From Beroe forskalii (Eukaryota; Ctenophora; Nuda; Beroida; Beroidae), in contig WFMF01000369.1 in NCBI GenBank assembly GCA_011033025.1, positions 1 through 64,000 on the forward strand: a DNA stretch of 64,000 nt, read 5' to 3'. Positions 49,775 to 61,739 of this stretch are shown here, piece after piece (the first letter of the stretch is position 1; the number at the start of each line of letters is the position of its first letter). Under the pieces are notes generated by a model, which was not told where the DNA came from, searched no databases, and saw nothing but the letters and a program-made list of their open reading frames with translations. A program made the translations under genes and the position numbers.

Positions 49775-50338
49775 CTGAAGAGTATATATTGTACAAGTTT
49801 ATACATTATACAGTTGATACATTATGCAGTTTATACATTATACAAGCTTATACATTATACAGTTCGACTTATACATTATACAATATACACGAAACACTTA
49901 TATTTAATAAACTTTTTTCTGTTTTGCTCGCGTATTAAAATAAAGTAAAAAAATGTATTATTTTCATGAATGATAGAAAGAGGTAAGACAAGAATTCAAT
50001 GACTATATTTTCCAATGGCCGGGCTTTATTTAGTAACGTGTCAATATTCCTGTCTAAAATCTGTAAAACCTAATTCAGACCGTTATTATCCCTCGTCAGA
50101 ATTGAGAATTAACATTATAGACCTGTCAGCGGTGTTAGATCTAGCAAAGTTGTCATTATGAGAATTCGAATATAATTGCACCTTTGGTTCTCTGACAATG
50201 AAGGAGATTTCACATGTTAGGAACAGGTAGAAGAGGCTAGGTTGAATCAGTTGTCAAATCATCCACCTGTTTCTTTCCGTAGCTTCCAAGCACATCTGTT
50301 CATTCCTTCACTTCTCAATTGTTAAAGATTCCTACGAA
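49775..50338. other. Spacer between divergent genes
   Basis: AT-rich with TATACATTATACAGTT repeats at 49800-49880; the 5' exon of the dsRBD gene and the promoter of the protease should lie here but are not identified. Confidence 0.45.
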
Positions 50339-51647
50339 ATGATGTTGCTCCTGGTTACTCTCATCGCCCTATCCGCTGCAGAAGACCCTCTGAGGGCTGT
50401 CCTCAGATCCCCTCGAGCTTCCCTACAACTCTACTCCCGATTTAAGGAGCAGAACCATCTGCAGTTCGGAGTGGCAGAGAACAGTCGGAGATACCGGCTA
50501 TTCCTGGCGTCAGCTCGTCATGTGGCTGATTACAACGAGGATGAGACGGACACGGGACACTACGGAATCAACAAGTTCTCTGTGATGAGTGAGGAGGAGA
50601 AGAAGGCGTACCAGGGATTCAATTTCACTCAAGCGATGGAGGAGGAAGCTGAGGAGGAAGAAGAAATATCGGAAGACATAGAGGTATCTGAACGGGCGCT
50701 GGGACTGCCAAGCAGTGTACTCTGGACTAACACCGACGCAGTCACCGTGGTTCGGGACCAGGGCACTTGTGGGGCGTGTTGGGCGTTTGCGGCAGTGGCG
50801 GCAGTGGAGACGCGGTACAAGGCGCAGTCGGGGGTGTTACGCCGCTTCTCAGAGCAGGAATACCTGGATTGTGTCTACGAGACTTCTTCAGGTTGGAACG
50901 GGTGTGATGGTGGGTGGATGGGCACTGCTTACAGGTGGTCCAAAAACAACGGCGGAAGATTAGCTGCTGAGAAGGACAGGAGGTATCAGAGCAGTGACAA
51001 CAGTTGTAGGTCTAGAAGCACGCCCAATGCCATGATTGCCTATAAGATATCCGGGTCTTCTAGAGTACAGGAAACCGAGGAAGCGCACCTGAAGGCACTG
51101 CAAAGTGCGGCTGTCTCTGCAGGCATGGTGGTGACTGACAAGTTCCACCAGTACGACGGCGACATCATGAAAGATACAACCTGCAGGGCAAGCGACACGT
51201 CTGACCATGCGGTACGCTGGTGGGATACACCCCGACTACATCCTTATCAAGAACTCCTGGGGTAAGGATTGGGGCCTAAAGGGCTTCGGCAAACTCGCTC
51301 GGAATCATCGCAACTGCAACCTCTACAGGACTTCCATCTATCCTGATCTCTCTCGCACGGGTAAGCGTGACAACGCAAAGTCTGATCCAGCTACTGACTA
51401 CCGGCCCTCCGACGAAAACAAATTGGGGTGCATGGATCCTGTGGGAAATGAATTATTCTGCGCCAATGTCAAGAAGCATGGTTGCTGCACCTCGTGTGGA
51501 AGTAGCGAGGCTTATGCTATTGTGAAACCCATGATATATGCAATGTGCCCGAAAACCTGCGGTAATTGCGGGTCTGGGGAGTGTCCAGGGGGAACTGTGA
51601 AGTGTGGCGATGGGGTATGTAGACACGTGCACATGTGCCCTTATTAG
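50339..51647 (+). CDS. Papain-family cysteine protease with ShK tail
   Basis: C1A peptidase of cathepsin type, made as a secreted or lysosomal zymogen. Signal peptide at residues 1-14 (MLLLVTLIALSAAE); I29 inhibitor prodomain about 25-90 (YSRFKEQ..., YGINKFSVMSEEE); an acidic linker EEEAEEEEE; mature domain from LPSSVLW. Active-site Cys is in DQGTCGACWAF, His in SDHAV, Asn in KNSWGKDWG; NGCDGGW is typical. After the protease come a six-cysteine ShK-type module (GCMDPVGNELFCANVKKHGC to MCPKTCGNCG) and a short C.GG..KCGDGVC stretch. No introns, unlike its neighbours. The frame shifts once near 51205-51215, right after the active-site His, so either a base error or a pseudogene. No AG abuts its ATG. 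Confidence 0.88.
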
Positions 51648-51762
51648 GGATGGGGGAGAAGACACGTGCACATGTGCCCTTATTAGGGATGGGTATGTAG
51701 ACACGTGCACATGTGCCCTTATTAGGTATGGGGTATGTAGACACGTGCACATGTGCCCTTAC
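51596..51762 (+). repeat. Array copying the 3' end of the protease gene
   Basis: Four units of about 37-40 bp with GACACGTGCACATGTGCCCT and TATTAGGGATGGG. The first unit is coding and supplies the last codons and the stop; GATGGG|GTATGT in the unit also looks like a 5' splice site. Confidence 0.85.
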
Positions 51763-52249
51763 ACCCGGGTTCCTGTTACGAGAAAACTCGCAAGAAAACT
51801 TTATTAGAAATGGGTTGCCGCAGTTCCTTAGCCCTTAAATTTTCGCGAGCAATGTGCCCTTTTTTCCTCGCGAGAATACATGTGCCCTTAATTTGGGATG
51901 GGGATGTATTTTTGCACATTTTCCTTAATTCCTGCAAGGAAAATGGGATGAAAAGGAATAATTGATTTTGGATGGAATGTTACACATATTATAGGAATAT
52001 CGAATTATGAGCGTCAATTACGTCCAAGCAAAACAAAAAAAAACTCGTGTACAGGAACTATGTTGATGAAAATCCTGATTTCTCGCAAGTTTTCTTGCAA
52101 GTTTTTTCGTGAGTTTTTCTCGTACCAGGAACCCGGGTGTTAGCAAAGTTACAAGGACTCGATTTGGATGCCTACTAATTTGTAATGTGTACATTAACAA
52201 TTTATTTGATTTGTGATTCAAGTCTTTGATTGTGTATGTGTATTATGGC
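51763..52249. other. Intergenic with inverted TTTTCTCGCGA-type words
   Basis: ACCCGGGTTCCTGTTACGAG (about 51763) and its near complement at about 52115-52137 form a 370-bp inverted repeat rich in CTCGCAAGAAAACT. Possibly a small MITE; no gene. Confidence 0.5.
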
Positions 52250-52804
52250 TCAACTTCTAGAATCAAACCTATATGAATAAAATGTGTTTACGCCGCGCAA
52301 ACTTACGTTGCGCACACAAAACTGCAGTTCGAACTGCCACTGTAAACCTTGTAAAATCTTGTAAACCTGAAAACCACTACCTATGCTAGGAGGCGGACTG
52401 CCACTCTGAGTCTCAGGATTAGAAGCTAATGGAGGGGGTGCTGAAGGGGCCAGGGCGGTGGCAGCGTTAGCAAAGAGGATATTCACACTTGCAAACACCG
52501 AACTCAGCGTTTGCAGCTGGTTTTGCAGATCTGCAATAGTTCTCGCTTGTTCTGCAACCTGAGGCAGGTGTGTTTTGTTGAAATGAGTGTGACTGAGGTC
52601 AAGTAGTGATAAGATTTCTACACTTTACAACAGATTAAACGAGGGAAAAGCTTTAGATACTTTGAGGTAGAGGAGTGGGCTTACTATACCATCAAAATGG
52701 AATGCTGAACTGGAAAATACCTTGTCTTCCAGAGCTGCAATTCTCTGGTTGTTGGTGTCTCTGTTCTTCATGTTCGAGTTACTGTCACTGGGACATCTTA
52801 CCAT
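52250..52804 (-). CDS. Small coiled-coil protein, not recognised
   Basis: Two exons on minus: about 52721-52804 (MVRCPSDSNSNMKNRDTNNQ, then RIAALEDK) and about 52250-52561 (VAEQARTIADLQNQLQTLSS..). The joined IAALEDK-VAEQARTIADLQNQ has heptad spacing of a coiled coil. It is followed by a Pro/Ser/Ala-rich stretch (APSAPPPLASNPETQSGSPP) and an unplaced tail. ATG is one base after TTTGTAG. No family identified; the 3' end may continue in further exons. Confidence 0.5.
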
Positions 52805-53249
52805 CCTACAAACAGAGCAGACGTTATTATCATGGGAAATTGAACTATTTAAGGGGAAATTTCGACGGTTTGATCGATATCCTAGAACGAATTACTGGAT
52901 GTCGTAACTGAATTTAATGTTATATTTAATTTTGAGTGATTCTTATCAATGATTGAAAAGAATACCAAAAAAGATGAAAATTTCTCAAGTATTTGTTCTT
53001 GAATCGACTATAGCTAGCTAATAATTATTTAATTAAATGATTTGCGCGCGCAAATAAAGTTTTGAAATAGTTGATGTAGCCTTTTAGTTGCATCGCGCGT
53101 TACGCAGAAAATTTTATCAAACTGAGACCGTGCCAGAAAATGTTCCATGCTTCAGTCCAAAATTTTTGATATGATCTGTGAGTAGGCCAAATGCAGTGCG
53201 TACCGTTGCAGAAGTCAGAACGCGGACGAGTCGCAACAAATTTCTGGAG

Positions 53250-53420
53250 TGGTGTCAACGTCACTGAGATGTTTGTGCAAGTAACGCTATTCGTCATGCA
53301 GAGTGGTGTCAACGTCACTGAGTTGGTATGTGCACGTAACGCTATTCGTCATGTCTGATTGGGGGCAGAGTGGTGTCAACGTCATAGAGTTGGTATGTGG
53401 AATGTGCATACGTCGCCGTA
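53250..53420 (+). repeat. Short AGAGTGGTGTCAACGTCA repeats
   Basis: Three to four copies spaced about 55-65 bp, related to the kanadaptin intron array at 20880-21500. Confidence 0.7.
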
Positions 53421-53574
53421 CGTCATCGATGACTGAGTGGTGTCAGCAAACATATATAAAGACATGCACTGCAGTTCTTGTCATTAGTTCCGTTAATGTT
53501 CTTAGCTAACTTGCCTCGTTTTCTTGTGTTCGCTTTTGTCGTCTTACTTAATTTGTCGCCTTGCTTAATTTGTC

Positions 53575-54250
53575 GTTAATAATGTATCGTTGTTAATCAG
53601 GTACCGTTGTTACTAAGGTTGCGTTGTTAATAAGGTACCGTTGTTAATAAGGTACCGTTGTTAATAAGGTACCGTTGTTAATAAGGTACCGTTATTAATA
53701 ATGTGCCGCTGTTAATGAGGTACCGTTGTTAATAAGGTACCGTTGTTAATAAGGTACCGTTGTTAATAAGGTACCGTTGTTTATAAGGTACCGTTGTTAA
53801 TAAGGTACCGTTGTTAATAAGGTACCGCTGTTAATGGGTACCGTTGTTAATAAGGACCATTGTTGTTAAGGTACCGTTGTAAATAAGGTACCATTGTTAT
53901 TAATGTACCGTTGTTAATAAGGTACCCTTGTTAACGAGGTACTGTTGTTAATGAGGTACCGTTGTTAATAGGATACCGTTGTTAATAGTGTACCGTTGTT
54001 AATAAGGTATCGTGTTAATGGGATACTGTTGTTAATAAGGTACCTTTGTTGATAGGGTACCTTTGTTAATAAGGTGATGTTGTTAAGAGGGTACCGTTGG
54101 TAATAAGGTACCGTTGTAAATGAAGTACCTTTTTAATAAAGTATCATTGTTAATGGAGTACCATTGTTAATTAATGAAGTACCATTGTTAATGAAGTACC
54201 ATTGTTTGGATGAAGTACCGATGTTACTAAGGTGCCGTTGTCAGTAAGAT
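53575..54250 (+). repeat. 17-bp satellite (KpnI word)
   Basis: About 38-40 copies of GTTGTTAATAAGGTACC, near perfect at 53630-53830 and increasingly divergent toward 54250. No link to a gene is seen. Confidence 0.95.
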
Positions 54251-54403
54251 ACGTTGTTTATTATACTTAGGTTAGGTGCATCTCTAAGAAGGAAGAACAA
54301 AGCCGCGAAGTGAGATGTATGACGTATAGTGTTTGAGACAAGATGATCCAAAAGTATAATGTTAGTATCATGTATAGTTGACGATTGATTGAAGATTGTT
54401 AAT

Positions 54404-54430
54404 CCGCGAAATTTCGCGGGCAAACGCTAG
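54404..54430 (+). mobile_element. Helitron 3' terminus of a second family
   Basis: Hairpin CCGCGAAATTTCGCGG followed by GCAAACG and CTAG before T. The classical layout has the hairpin about ten bases before CTRR. The 5' end was not identified, so the element may reach back into the satellite. Confidence 0.5.
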
Positions 54431-54729
54431 TTTCATGTAATTCCTATGATAAACTGAATCAATCTTGATAATGGTATGGTAATTGGTAAAATCGTAACAA
54501 ATTTCTCAATAGAAATCTTACCTGGTAAAAATTCATATTCAGTGACAGTCTGAAAAGTTCTTGAAGGAACATAGAGTTTATTAACATATCCAAAGTCATG
54601 AAGTAAGTAACTAGATGCAGGGCTTAATTACTTAATTCACTTATGTGGACAGAAAAGATTCTAGAAATACATATCATGAAATAAACAAAGAGTTCAATCG
54701 AGCAATATACTGATATAGTAATCGAGCAA

Positions 54730-55572
54730 TCTTATATATAATTTGGAGATGGCACGTGAATTTTGTCTGTTTGTGCGGGCGCACAGTTTAAATTTGAGCT
54801 TGCCAAGAAAATATCAACTTATCAAGAGAAAGGAACGGGAAATGCTTATTGGTGCCTCGTGTCATGGTCGTCTTGAACTGCACGTGCAGGTTATGATCAG
54901 TTGTATATGAGTGCTTTCTGTTACGTTGCTAACTGCTGCGTCGTGGTTTTTTGTTAATTTTACGTCTTCTACATTTAAAATTAAAGATCAGAAGATAGAG
55001 AATGGGTATCGAGAATGGGTATCGAGGAGGCTATAGGCGATAAAATTCCCTTTATGAATCAGTGGCAATGGTCGGTCAATCTATTAAATCGATGATTAAA
55101 ATGGTTTCAACTAAATAATGTTAATCGAGCAATTATTGAAAGAAGTTTAAGATTAACCAAGGCAAAATCAAATTGATCAAATTGGGCATGTCATATATTA
55201 TTGCGAATTTGGGAATCTTGGCGTAAATCAATCAACGTTCAGTATGCATTTACGGTTCTCATGATTTCCTATGATAAACTAATCTTTGTCGTATACAATT
55301 GCAAAATAGACAAAACTGGCCTTCATGGGACAGCATTACTGAAAACATTAGAGTGACAAACGGATTATTGTAAATTTTGCTCCTTCATAAACTTTTTCAT
55401 ATTTCAAAATTTGCAGCTGGCGTATATGTATTAACTGTTTTCATTCTTCAATGCGGTAAGAATAAAAAAATTGTCTTGATAACTTGAATTGCAATTTTGG
55501 AATTCTGCGAGGGATGCGGGGCGTAGCCCCGCCGAGTGAGCTACGTTTTAGCAGGCCCAACGGGCCTGCTAG
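54730..55572 (+). mobile_element. Non-autonomous Helitron, copy 2
   Basis: Starts TCTTATATATAATTTGG after A, ends GCAGGCCCAACGGGCCTGC-TAG before T. The first 100 bases and last 60 match 1093-1753; the middle is longer (843 bp in all) and different, as is common for Helitrons that capture sequence. No coding seen. Confidence 0.85.
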
Positions 55573-55962
55573 TAGATATATAATAGAAATTTATCGTTTA
55601 AAACTAGTAATAAAGTGAAATAATGAGATATTTGTCATTTGTATGCTGATTTTATTTCGTCACAATTGAAAACTCAGGTGGACTCAAAAATATACAGTCT
55701 GATTTCTCACCGTCATCAGCATTTTAGTATTTTTATCTATCAGCCTCTCCGATTTTGCTTGTCCTGGAATTTTTGCTCCAATTTCAGCCATTCTATGAGC
55801 CACCCTCCCCAAGCCACCCTCCCCAAGCCAACCTCCCCGCGCCACCCTCTAAAACACCTCTGACATGTTCGACAAACGCCGTCAACAGTCCGAGGGTACT
55901 TGAAGATCTTAAACGTTTCAGCTATTCTTTGAGCCACTTTTTAGCCACCCTTCCAGCCGCTC
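55573..55962. other. 3' flank of Aurora gene
   Basis: Contains a CCACCCTCCCCAAGCC repeat at 55800-55850 and again near 55940-55970; on minus these are GCTTGGGG and GTGGCT words near the Aurora stop codon. Confidence 0.5.
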
Positions 55963-57811
55963 CTAAGCCACCTCTTCCTTCGACACATTCGGGGCGACAT
56001 TCTCCTGTTCCGCCCGAGCGTTCGCCACAATCCATGGGTGTTTGGATATCTCCTTTAACGTGATACGTTTCTCAGGACGCTTGCGGAGAATGGAGTTGAC
56101 GAAGTGTCGTGCTAACTTACTCACGTGACTGGGGTACTCCACTGGCTCGTTCAGGATCCGCTTGTACGTTTCGTCGTGACTCTCCGCTTCGAAGGGAGGG
56201 TTCCCAACCAGGAACTCGTAGCAGAGGATTCCAAGACACCAGATGTCCACCTAGAGTGGGGAGGAGGTTTAAAAACTGTAGAAAATGTAACGATGCACAA
56301 ACTTTAGATTGAGCATTGGTGATATAAAAATGTCTTATGATCAATATTCCGTTCTATTCCTATCACTTACCTTGTCATCATGAGATAAGGGGTTGCACCC
56401 CACTAACCTTCTCATCGCGAGATAAGGGGTTACCCTCCCCACTAACATTGTCATCATGAGATAAGAGGTAACTACCCCCCCCCCACTAACCTTCTCATCG
56501 TGAGATAAGGGGTTACCCTCTTTCTAACCTTGTCATCATGATCCTTCCCTATGACCATCTCTGGAGGCAGATAGTCCAGGGTTCCGCACATGGTCTTCCT
56601 TCGGTTGCTGGGTGCGTGGACACTCCACCCGAAGTCTGCTATCTTCAGCACATCGAATAGGTGGTGTCCCGGTTTACCGCCCACCAGTAGGTTCTCAGGT
56701 TTTATGTCGCGATGGATGACCTGGGAATGGAGAGAAATCGGTGAGGTGTTCTGTTAGGTCAATCCTCGGAACTAAAGGATTTAACTGTTCAGATCGACTC
56801 GAGTTATTTAAAATAATTTTCCTCCAGACTGCCAAAACACGGTTTCAAGTAAACTGTAGTGAGTCGTAAGAGAGCTTCTTGCCCCATCAGAAAATATCCC
56901 TCTCAATAAATGAGAACGCCTTGTATACAATACCACCCACGTTATTCTGATGACAGTGCAGGAGAGCTTTGGAGAGTTGGAGGATGTAGTTAGCTGCCGT
57001 CTTCTCGTCAAACTTCCCCAGTTTCTGTAGCTTGTTGTACAGCTCCCCTTCTGGAGCGTACTCCAGGATCAGGTAAATCCGGGTCTCATCGTGAAACCTG
57101 AAGGAGACATCATGATGCCTTAAGACATGTGAAGGAGACATCATGATGTCTCAAGACATGTTAAGGAGACATCATGATGCCTTAAGACATGTGAAGGAGA
57201 CATCATGATGTCTTAAGACATGTGAAGGAGACATCATGATGTCTTAAGACATGTGAAGGAGACATCATGATGTCTCAACATATAATGATCTGTCTCCTTC
57301 ACACACCAGGTTTAACGATGATACCTGCACTGCGTCTCATTAATATTTATGCATCAATGTAATGAGACACAGTGCACTGTGCAGTGTGCAGGTATCATCG
57401 TGGAACCTTTAATACGTCGATGTAAATTTAATGAGACACAGTACATGTCTCATAGTGAAACCTGGTGTTGGAGACATCAATAAAGAGACTCAGTGCACTT
57501 CTAATCGTGAAACTTACACAGATAAACTTGAACTATAGAGAACTATAGAGACAGTATCTGACTCACCATCCGTACAACTTGAGAATGTTATCATGCTCGA
57601 GGTGGGACTGTATCTCAATCTCCCTCCTCAACTGGTGCTCCACTCTGTTCTTCGTCAACTCGGACTTGAACAGGACTTTCAGGGCCACTATGAACTTAGT
57701 CCTCTTCTCCCGGGCCAGATAGACACGACCAAACTTTCCCTTTCCGAGAGGTTTACCCACTTCGAAGTCACTCAACTTCCAGTCAGACTTTGGGAGCTCA
57801 CACAGCGACAT
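55963..57811 (-). CDS. AURK: Aurora kinase
   Basis: Mitotic Ser/Thr kinase of the Aurora family, acting at spindle poles (A type) or with the chromosomal passenger complex (B type). Exons on minus: 57567-57811, 56941-57097, 56529-56720, 55963-56250; about 295 residues with almost no N-terminal extension. [17 protein letters not shown] is the P-loop, ALKVLFK holds the ATP Lys, [12 protein letters not shown] is the catalytic loop, then [20 protein letters not shown] and DYLPPEMV, the Aurora signature with the activating Thr. [19 protein letters not shown] and [13 protein letters not shown] follow. An extra [11 protein letters not shown] sits before LKIADFG. ATG is two bases after CTCTCTAG, with GCTAACC upstream. 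Short length suggests B type, but A or a single ancestral Aurora cannot be excluded. Confidence 0.94.
56360..56545 (-). repeat. Array copying the donor of Aurora exon 3
   Basis: Four units of about 50 bp. On minus the exon end and donor GATCATGATGACAAG|GTTAG recurs as CATGATGACAAGGTAAG, GATGAGAAGGTTAG and ATGATGACAATGTTAG. Confidence 0.85.
57098..57285 (-). repeat. Array copying the acceptor of Aurora exon 2
   Basis: About six units of 31 bp. On minus each is CATGATGTCTCCTTCA followed by CATGTCTTAAG; the unit next to the exon reads TCTCCTTCAG|GTTTCACG (border 57097/57098). Confidence 0.85.
57300..57410. repeat. Imperfect hairpin in Aurora intron 1
   Basis: GATGATACCTGCACTG (57312) pairs with CAGTGTGCAGGTATCATC (57383), with TCTCATTA/TAATGAGA inside; a fold-back of about 90 bp. 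Confidence 0.6.
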
Positions 57812-58440
57812 TGCTAGAGAGATGAGAGGTTAGCATGCGCTTAAACAGCCCTCAGGGAGGGGTAGAAGCCTGATCCCTATCAAATACTATCGAATCAGTT
57901 CTCATCCAAAACCGATACGGAATTTGGAAATAGAGCTGAGTTATTGAAACTAATTAACGATATATTGCGTTGTTGATTTTGTTTATCATCAGATCTTCGA
58001 TGACAATGGACTTCATCAATTCTACGGAGAGTAGGACAGTAGGTAGGTATTTGAAATTTGAAGCAAATCACTACTAACGGTAACATGTAAAAACAAATAC
58101 CTATCGATGAAATTTAAAAACATAAATTGAAGGGATAGTAAACTGTAAAAAGTAGCAAAAAACATATTATAAATAACTTTATAGCTAAGCTCTTTAAATA
58201 CGTTTTTACAATTAGCAGAATAAAAACATTCAACTTCTGTTTAAAAATAGCGCCTTCGAAATTCTCTCATTCCTCGTCTTCATTTTCGCATCAATGAAAA
58301 TAACCTTATGAATAAGCGAAAGCTTTACAACACTTAATAAATAAAGTTCAGGTGTTGTAAAGCAACAATAGCACGATATACTCCAGCTCTAAATTCTGAC
58401 GGGTGCACCACAGGCCACTTTTAGCACTTTGATCCCCTCT
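57812..58440. other. Spacer between zinc-finger and Aurora genes
   Basis: AT-rich, no gene recognised; contains the acceptor just before the Aurora ATG. Confidence 0.5.
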
Positions 58441-58560
58441 TTTCCCCCTCCTTTCAAGTGGGGTACCACTCTTACCACTCCCCTCCTTCTCTGCCTCATC
58501 TCCTTTCAAGTGGGTTCACCACTCTTACCACTCCCCTCCTTCTCTGTCTCATCTCCCCTC
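58440..58560 (-). repeat. Duplicated 3' coding end of the zinc-finger gene
   Basis: Two units of about 60 bp with GAGAAGGAGGGGAGTGGTAAGAGTGG (split here as GAGAAGGAGGGGAGTG and GTAAGAGTGG) and CCCACTTGAAAGG, covering the last codons and stop at 58506. GAGTG|GTAAGAG is also a good 5' splice site. Confidence 0.8.
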
Positions 58561-61500
58561 TCTCCTTCCATCATCTTAACCAACCCTGCAATAGTTTTCG
58601 TGATATGCTTCACATCTTCCCGCGGCAACTCCACGGGTATTTCCCGCATGTTGGTTTGGAAGTTCAGAAGACTCTCCCCCAACTTGTGCAACATGTCAAT
58701 GAGCTTACTCTCACCACCCGCTTTGGTTTGTGGAGGTTGGAAGTTACCGGACAGGTACAACTCGTCCATCAAGTTGAAGAGTTCTATCTCAGCCTGGATT
58801 TCAGGGGAGATTTCCACCGTATTGGTGGATGCAGCGGAATTCCGGCCTGAATCTGCATCCCTGTTAGGCCCTTTCTGTGAAGTTTCAGTAGAGCTAGATC
58901 TAGTCATAAGCACCGCATTATCATCTGATTTTCCTGAATTGTTCTGGGTTGTGGATAATGAGAGTCGGGATTTGTCAACAATATGCCCGACATGAGAAGA
59001 CTCTGAGGGTGTTTGGTGGGTTTCACCGGGAGTTTGGTGGGCAGTGGGTAGTGAGGAGCTGGAGCGGGTTTTCTTTCTGGGTGGCTGCCCCCCTAGGAGG
59101 GTCTCATCCCCCTCTGGCTTGTCTGGGTGGGGGAGAAGGGAGGGTCTGAGGGCGCCAACATTCTTCCTGGAAAGAGACGGTTTATAGTGAACGAACAGTG
59201 AATTGTCTGTGTGCAAGTCTTATCTACAAAATGAGGGGTAAAGTCTATAAAAGATGATAGTCTACGCCACGCACAACTGCGTGTACCATATAATTATTTT
59301 AGCTTCCTACGAAACTTCATTGACATAATGAACATATGGGAACATGCTACACAATTTTGTAATTTACACAATTCTCTAAACAAATTTTTTCTGTGCAACA
59401 CTGCGCTAATTCTCACACACGTGCAGATAAAACTGTCTAACCCGAGTTGAGTAGGGAGCATCTTCCCCGTCATAACCAGGTACAACTCGTACTGCTCCTG
59501 GTTCAGGTAGTCCTGTTCCAGCTTGTAAATCCTGTCAGTTACCTCGTGCAGCTCAGCTTGTGCCTGGGGTTATTAGAAACTTGATAAAGACAGACTCATA
59601 AAGACGGACTTATGTTACGGCATTTTTATGAATTATAGTAACATGTTGTCTCAAAAACATTCTATATGATTTTGTCAACTCCTATATAATAAATACTTGT
59701 TAAGTTGAATCGGTAGATAATAGGTAAGCTTACCTTTGCATTTGTTGAAGCTTTTGGGAAATCCAGACCCTTCGAAATCCTGTCGGCAGTTTTCTTTTCC
59801 CAGTTCCAAATGACATTTATCCTATGATGACGACCTGGTAGAAAAAGTTCAATTTGAGCTTCATTGTGTGTTATGCGATAAAAATTTGAATATTTAAGTT
59901 CTTTTCGCTATATAATCATACCAAAAAAACTACATCAATGGTTCGAAATTTAGGTCTAATTTGTTAGAGTTGCTCTGACTTTTCAAGGCATCTCACCCAG
60001 CATGTGGTTCCTGTCGTTGTGATGGAAGTCCACCTTACACAGACTGCAGTGGTACACGGGGATATTCTCACGGAGCGATTGCAGGGAGATGCAGTTCAGT
60101 CCTATCAGCACATCCGTTTCCAACTTACTCATGTTCTGACAAATACCATTAACAAATTGAGTTGCTAAGTTGCTGTACATAATGAAGTAAACGATGGTGA
60201 TGACATAATGTTGTCGGCTAATACTTATTGCACCGATAGTGTGACAGATGCGAGCCCGAGACAAAAGAGATTGCATTCAAACTTGAAACGTGGATGCAAA
60301 ATTTCAATGTAGCAGGTGCAGGAATAGCAAATTCTTCTGTTATACATCCCATGCTTCATTTCCTACAAGACGAGTATTTAGAAACACAGAAACGGCAGCA
60401 ACTAACCAGTTTCTTGACATACTCAGGGTCCTGCCAACCACTCTCCTCCAGCTGATCAAAGTCTTTGCACAACTTGATAGAACCATCGTCCATCTTAATT
60501 CCAGGAACATTCCAAACGCACCTTGGATTGACGGAGAAAAGTCATACTTTTGAATTATAAATTTGATAAAATACCTTAGATCTTGTTCCTAATTCTCATG
60601 ATATTCAAATATTCAATGATATTGAAGGGTAATAGGTAACTCTATTAATTCGTGATTGGAAGAATAGACAAAAAATGTTACAGTTAATTCCATCCATCAA
60701 TTGAGGGTAAAAGTGCGAAAGAGTGCATTGAATTGAAGGGTGAAATTCACTACCTACTGTTATTTTTTACGATTCTTCCCGATCAAGAATCCTATGATTA
60801 TATGGATTATGGTACGATACGTACAACAAAATTGGTGTTCTGTCTCTAATTGCTACAATATTTATTAAGTATCAAAGTTAGATTTAAGCATTGATTACTT
60901 CAAGAATAAGCTATGGTGTAAAAAATGTTTTATTAACTTTTTCCCGAGGTAATCTGACTGTGTCACTAGCTTCACGTGGCCCTTCGACTTGATATGTTCG
61001 TCCCATGTTTTCAAGTCGGGAAGAGAGATGAAGCAACACTTACACAGCAACATACCTGAAAAACAATACCAAGCTCAGAGCTATATCTTATATCCTCATA
61101 GATTATGATAAACCTACCATGAAATGTTTGTGATTATGAGTAAAGATATTATGAGTATATCCTTGTTAACAGTCTTTATGATTGGCTAAGTGCTTTCCCT
61201 CAGGACAACCAAGAAACTTCTTAAAATATATTCATGGGAAAATATATACTGTAATTGTGCTGTAAAAATTATTTTCAAATTCAAATTCAAATTAATTCAT
61301 GCTTTCACACTCACACCACATAGCACCCACTGCACTCATGTCGTCACAGACACATGTGAAATGACTTGATATAATTCCCCTGTCACCAAAACTCGTGACA
61401 ATTGACCTCATCATCCCACAACATAATGTGAGGGGGTTTAACCCATTCATCAATACACCCCCTGCTGACGATTACCAGAAAATGCTATTTGAAAGCTCAT

Positions 61501-61732
61501 GTTACTCAAACTTTCTCATGCCATTAAACCTCATATTGCCTCATAGTTTGTAATAATCTTAAATAAGTAATTTAATAATGTGAATTATAATGATTCACTT
61601 ACCAATAGAAGTGCCATCCATTCTTCTCTCAAACTCAGTTCTATGGACATCTTCCTTCTCATGAAGATTGAATACTTCAACTGAGGGGAAGCTCTCATGG
61701 CAGAGAACACAGTGGAAGGATTGTACTGACAT
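58506..61732 (-). CDS. Zinc-finger protein with U1-type C2H2 motifs
   Basis: Exons on minus: 61603-61732, about 60945-61060, about 60412-60540, about 59996-60135, about 59733-59840, about 59440-59565, 58506-59165. Two fingers have the spacing C-x2-C-x12-H-x5-H of matrin/U1-type RNA-associated fingers: FHCVLCHESFPSVEVFNLHE and LLCKCCFISLPDLKTWDEHI. A third is incomplete: YHCSLCKVDFHHNDRNHMLG. Later exons give HHRINVIWNWEKKTADRI and a coiled-coil-like VTDRIYKLEQDYLNQEQYEL. The last exon is Ser-rich and basic (PPRKKTRSSSS), then has an alpha-helical end. ATG is two bases after AACCAG. A nuclear RNA-related role is inference from the finger type; the family was not recognised. Confidence 0.75.
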
Positions 61733-61739
61733 TGCTGGT

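Noticed and set aside
52018..52221. Small minus-strand frame with KLARKLARN
   Set aside because: Arises from the inverted AAGAAAACTTGC-type repeat, no start context or splice support.
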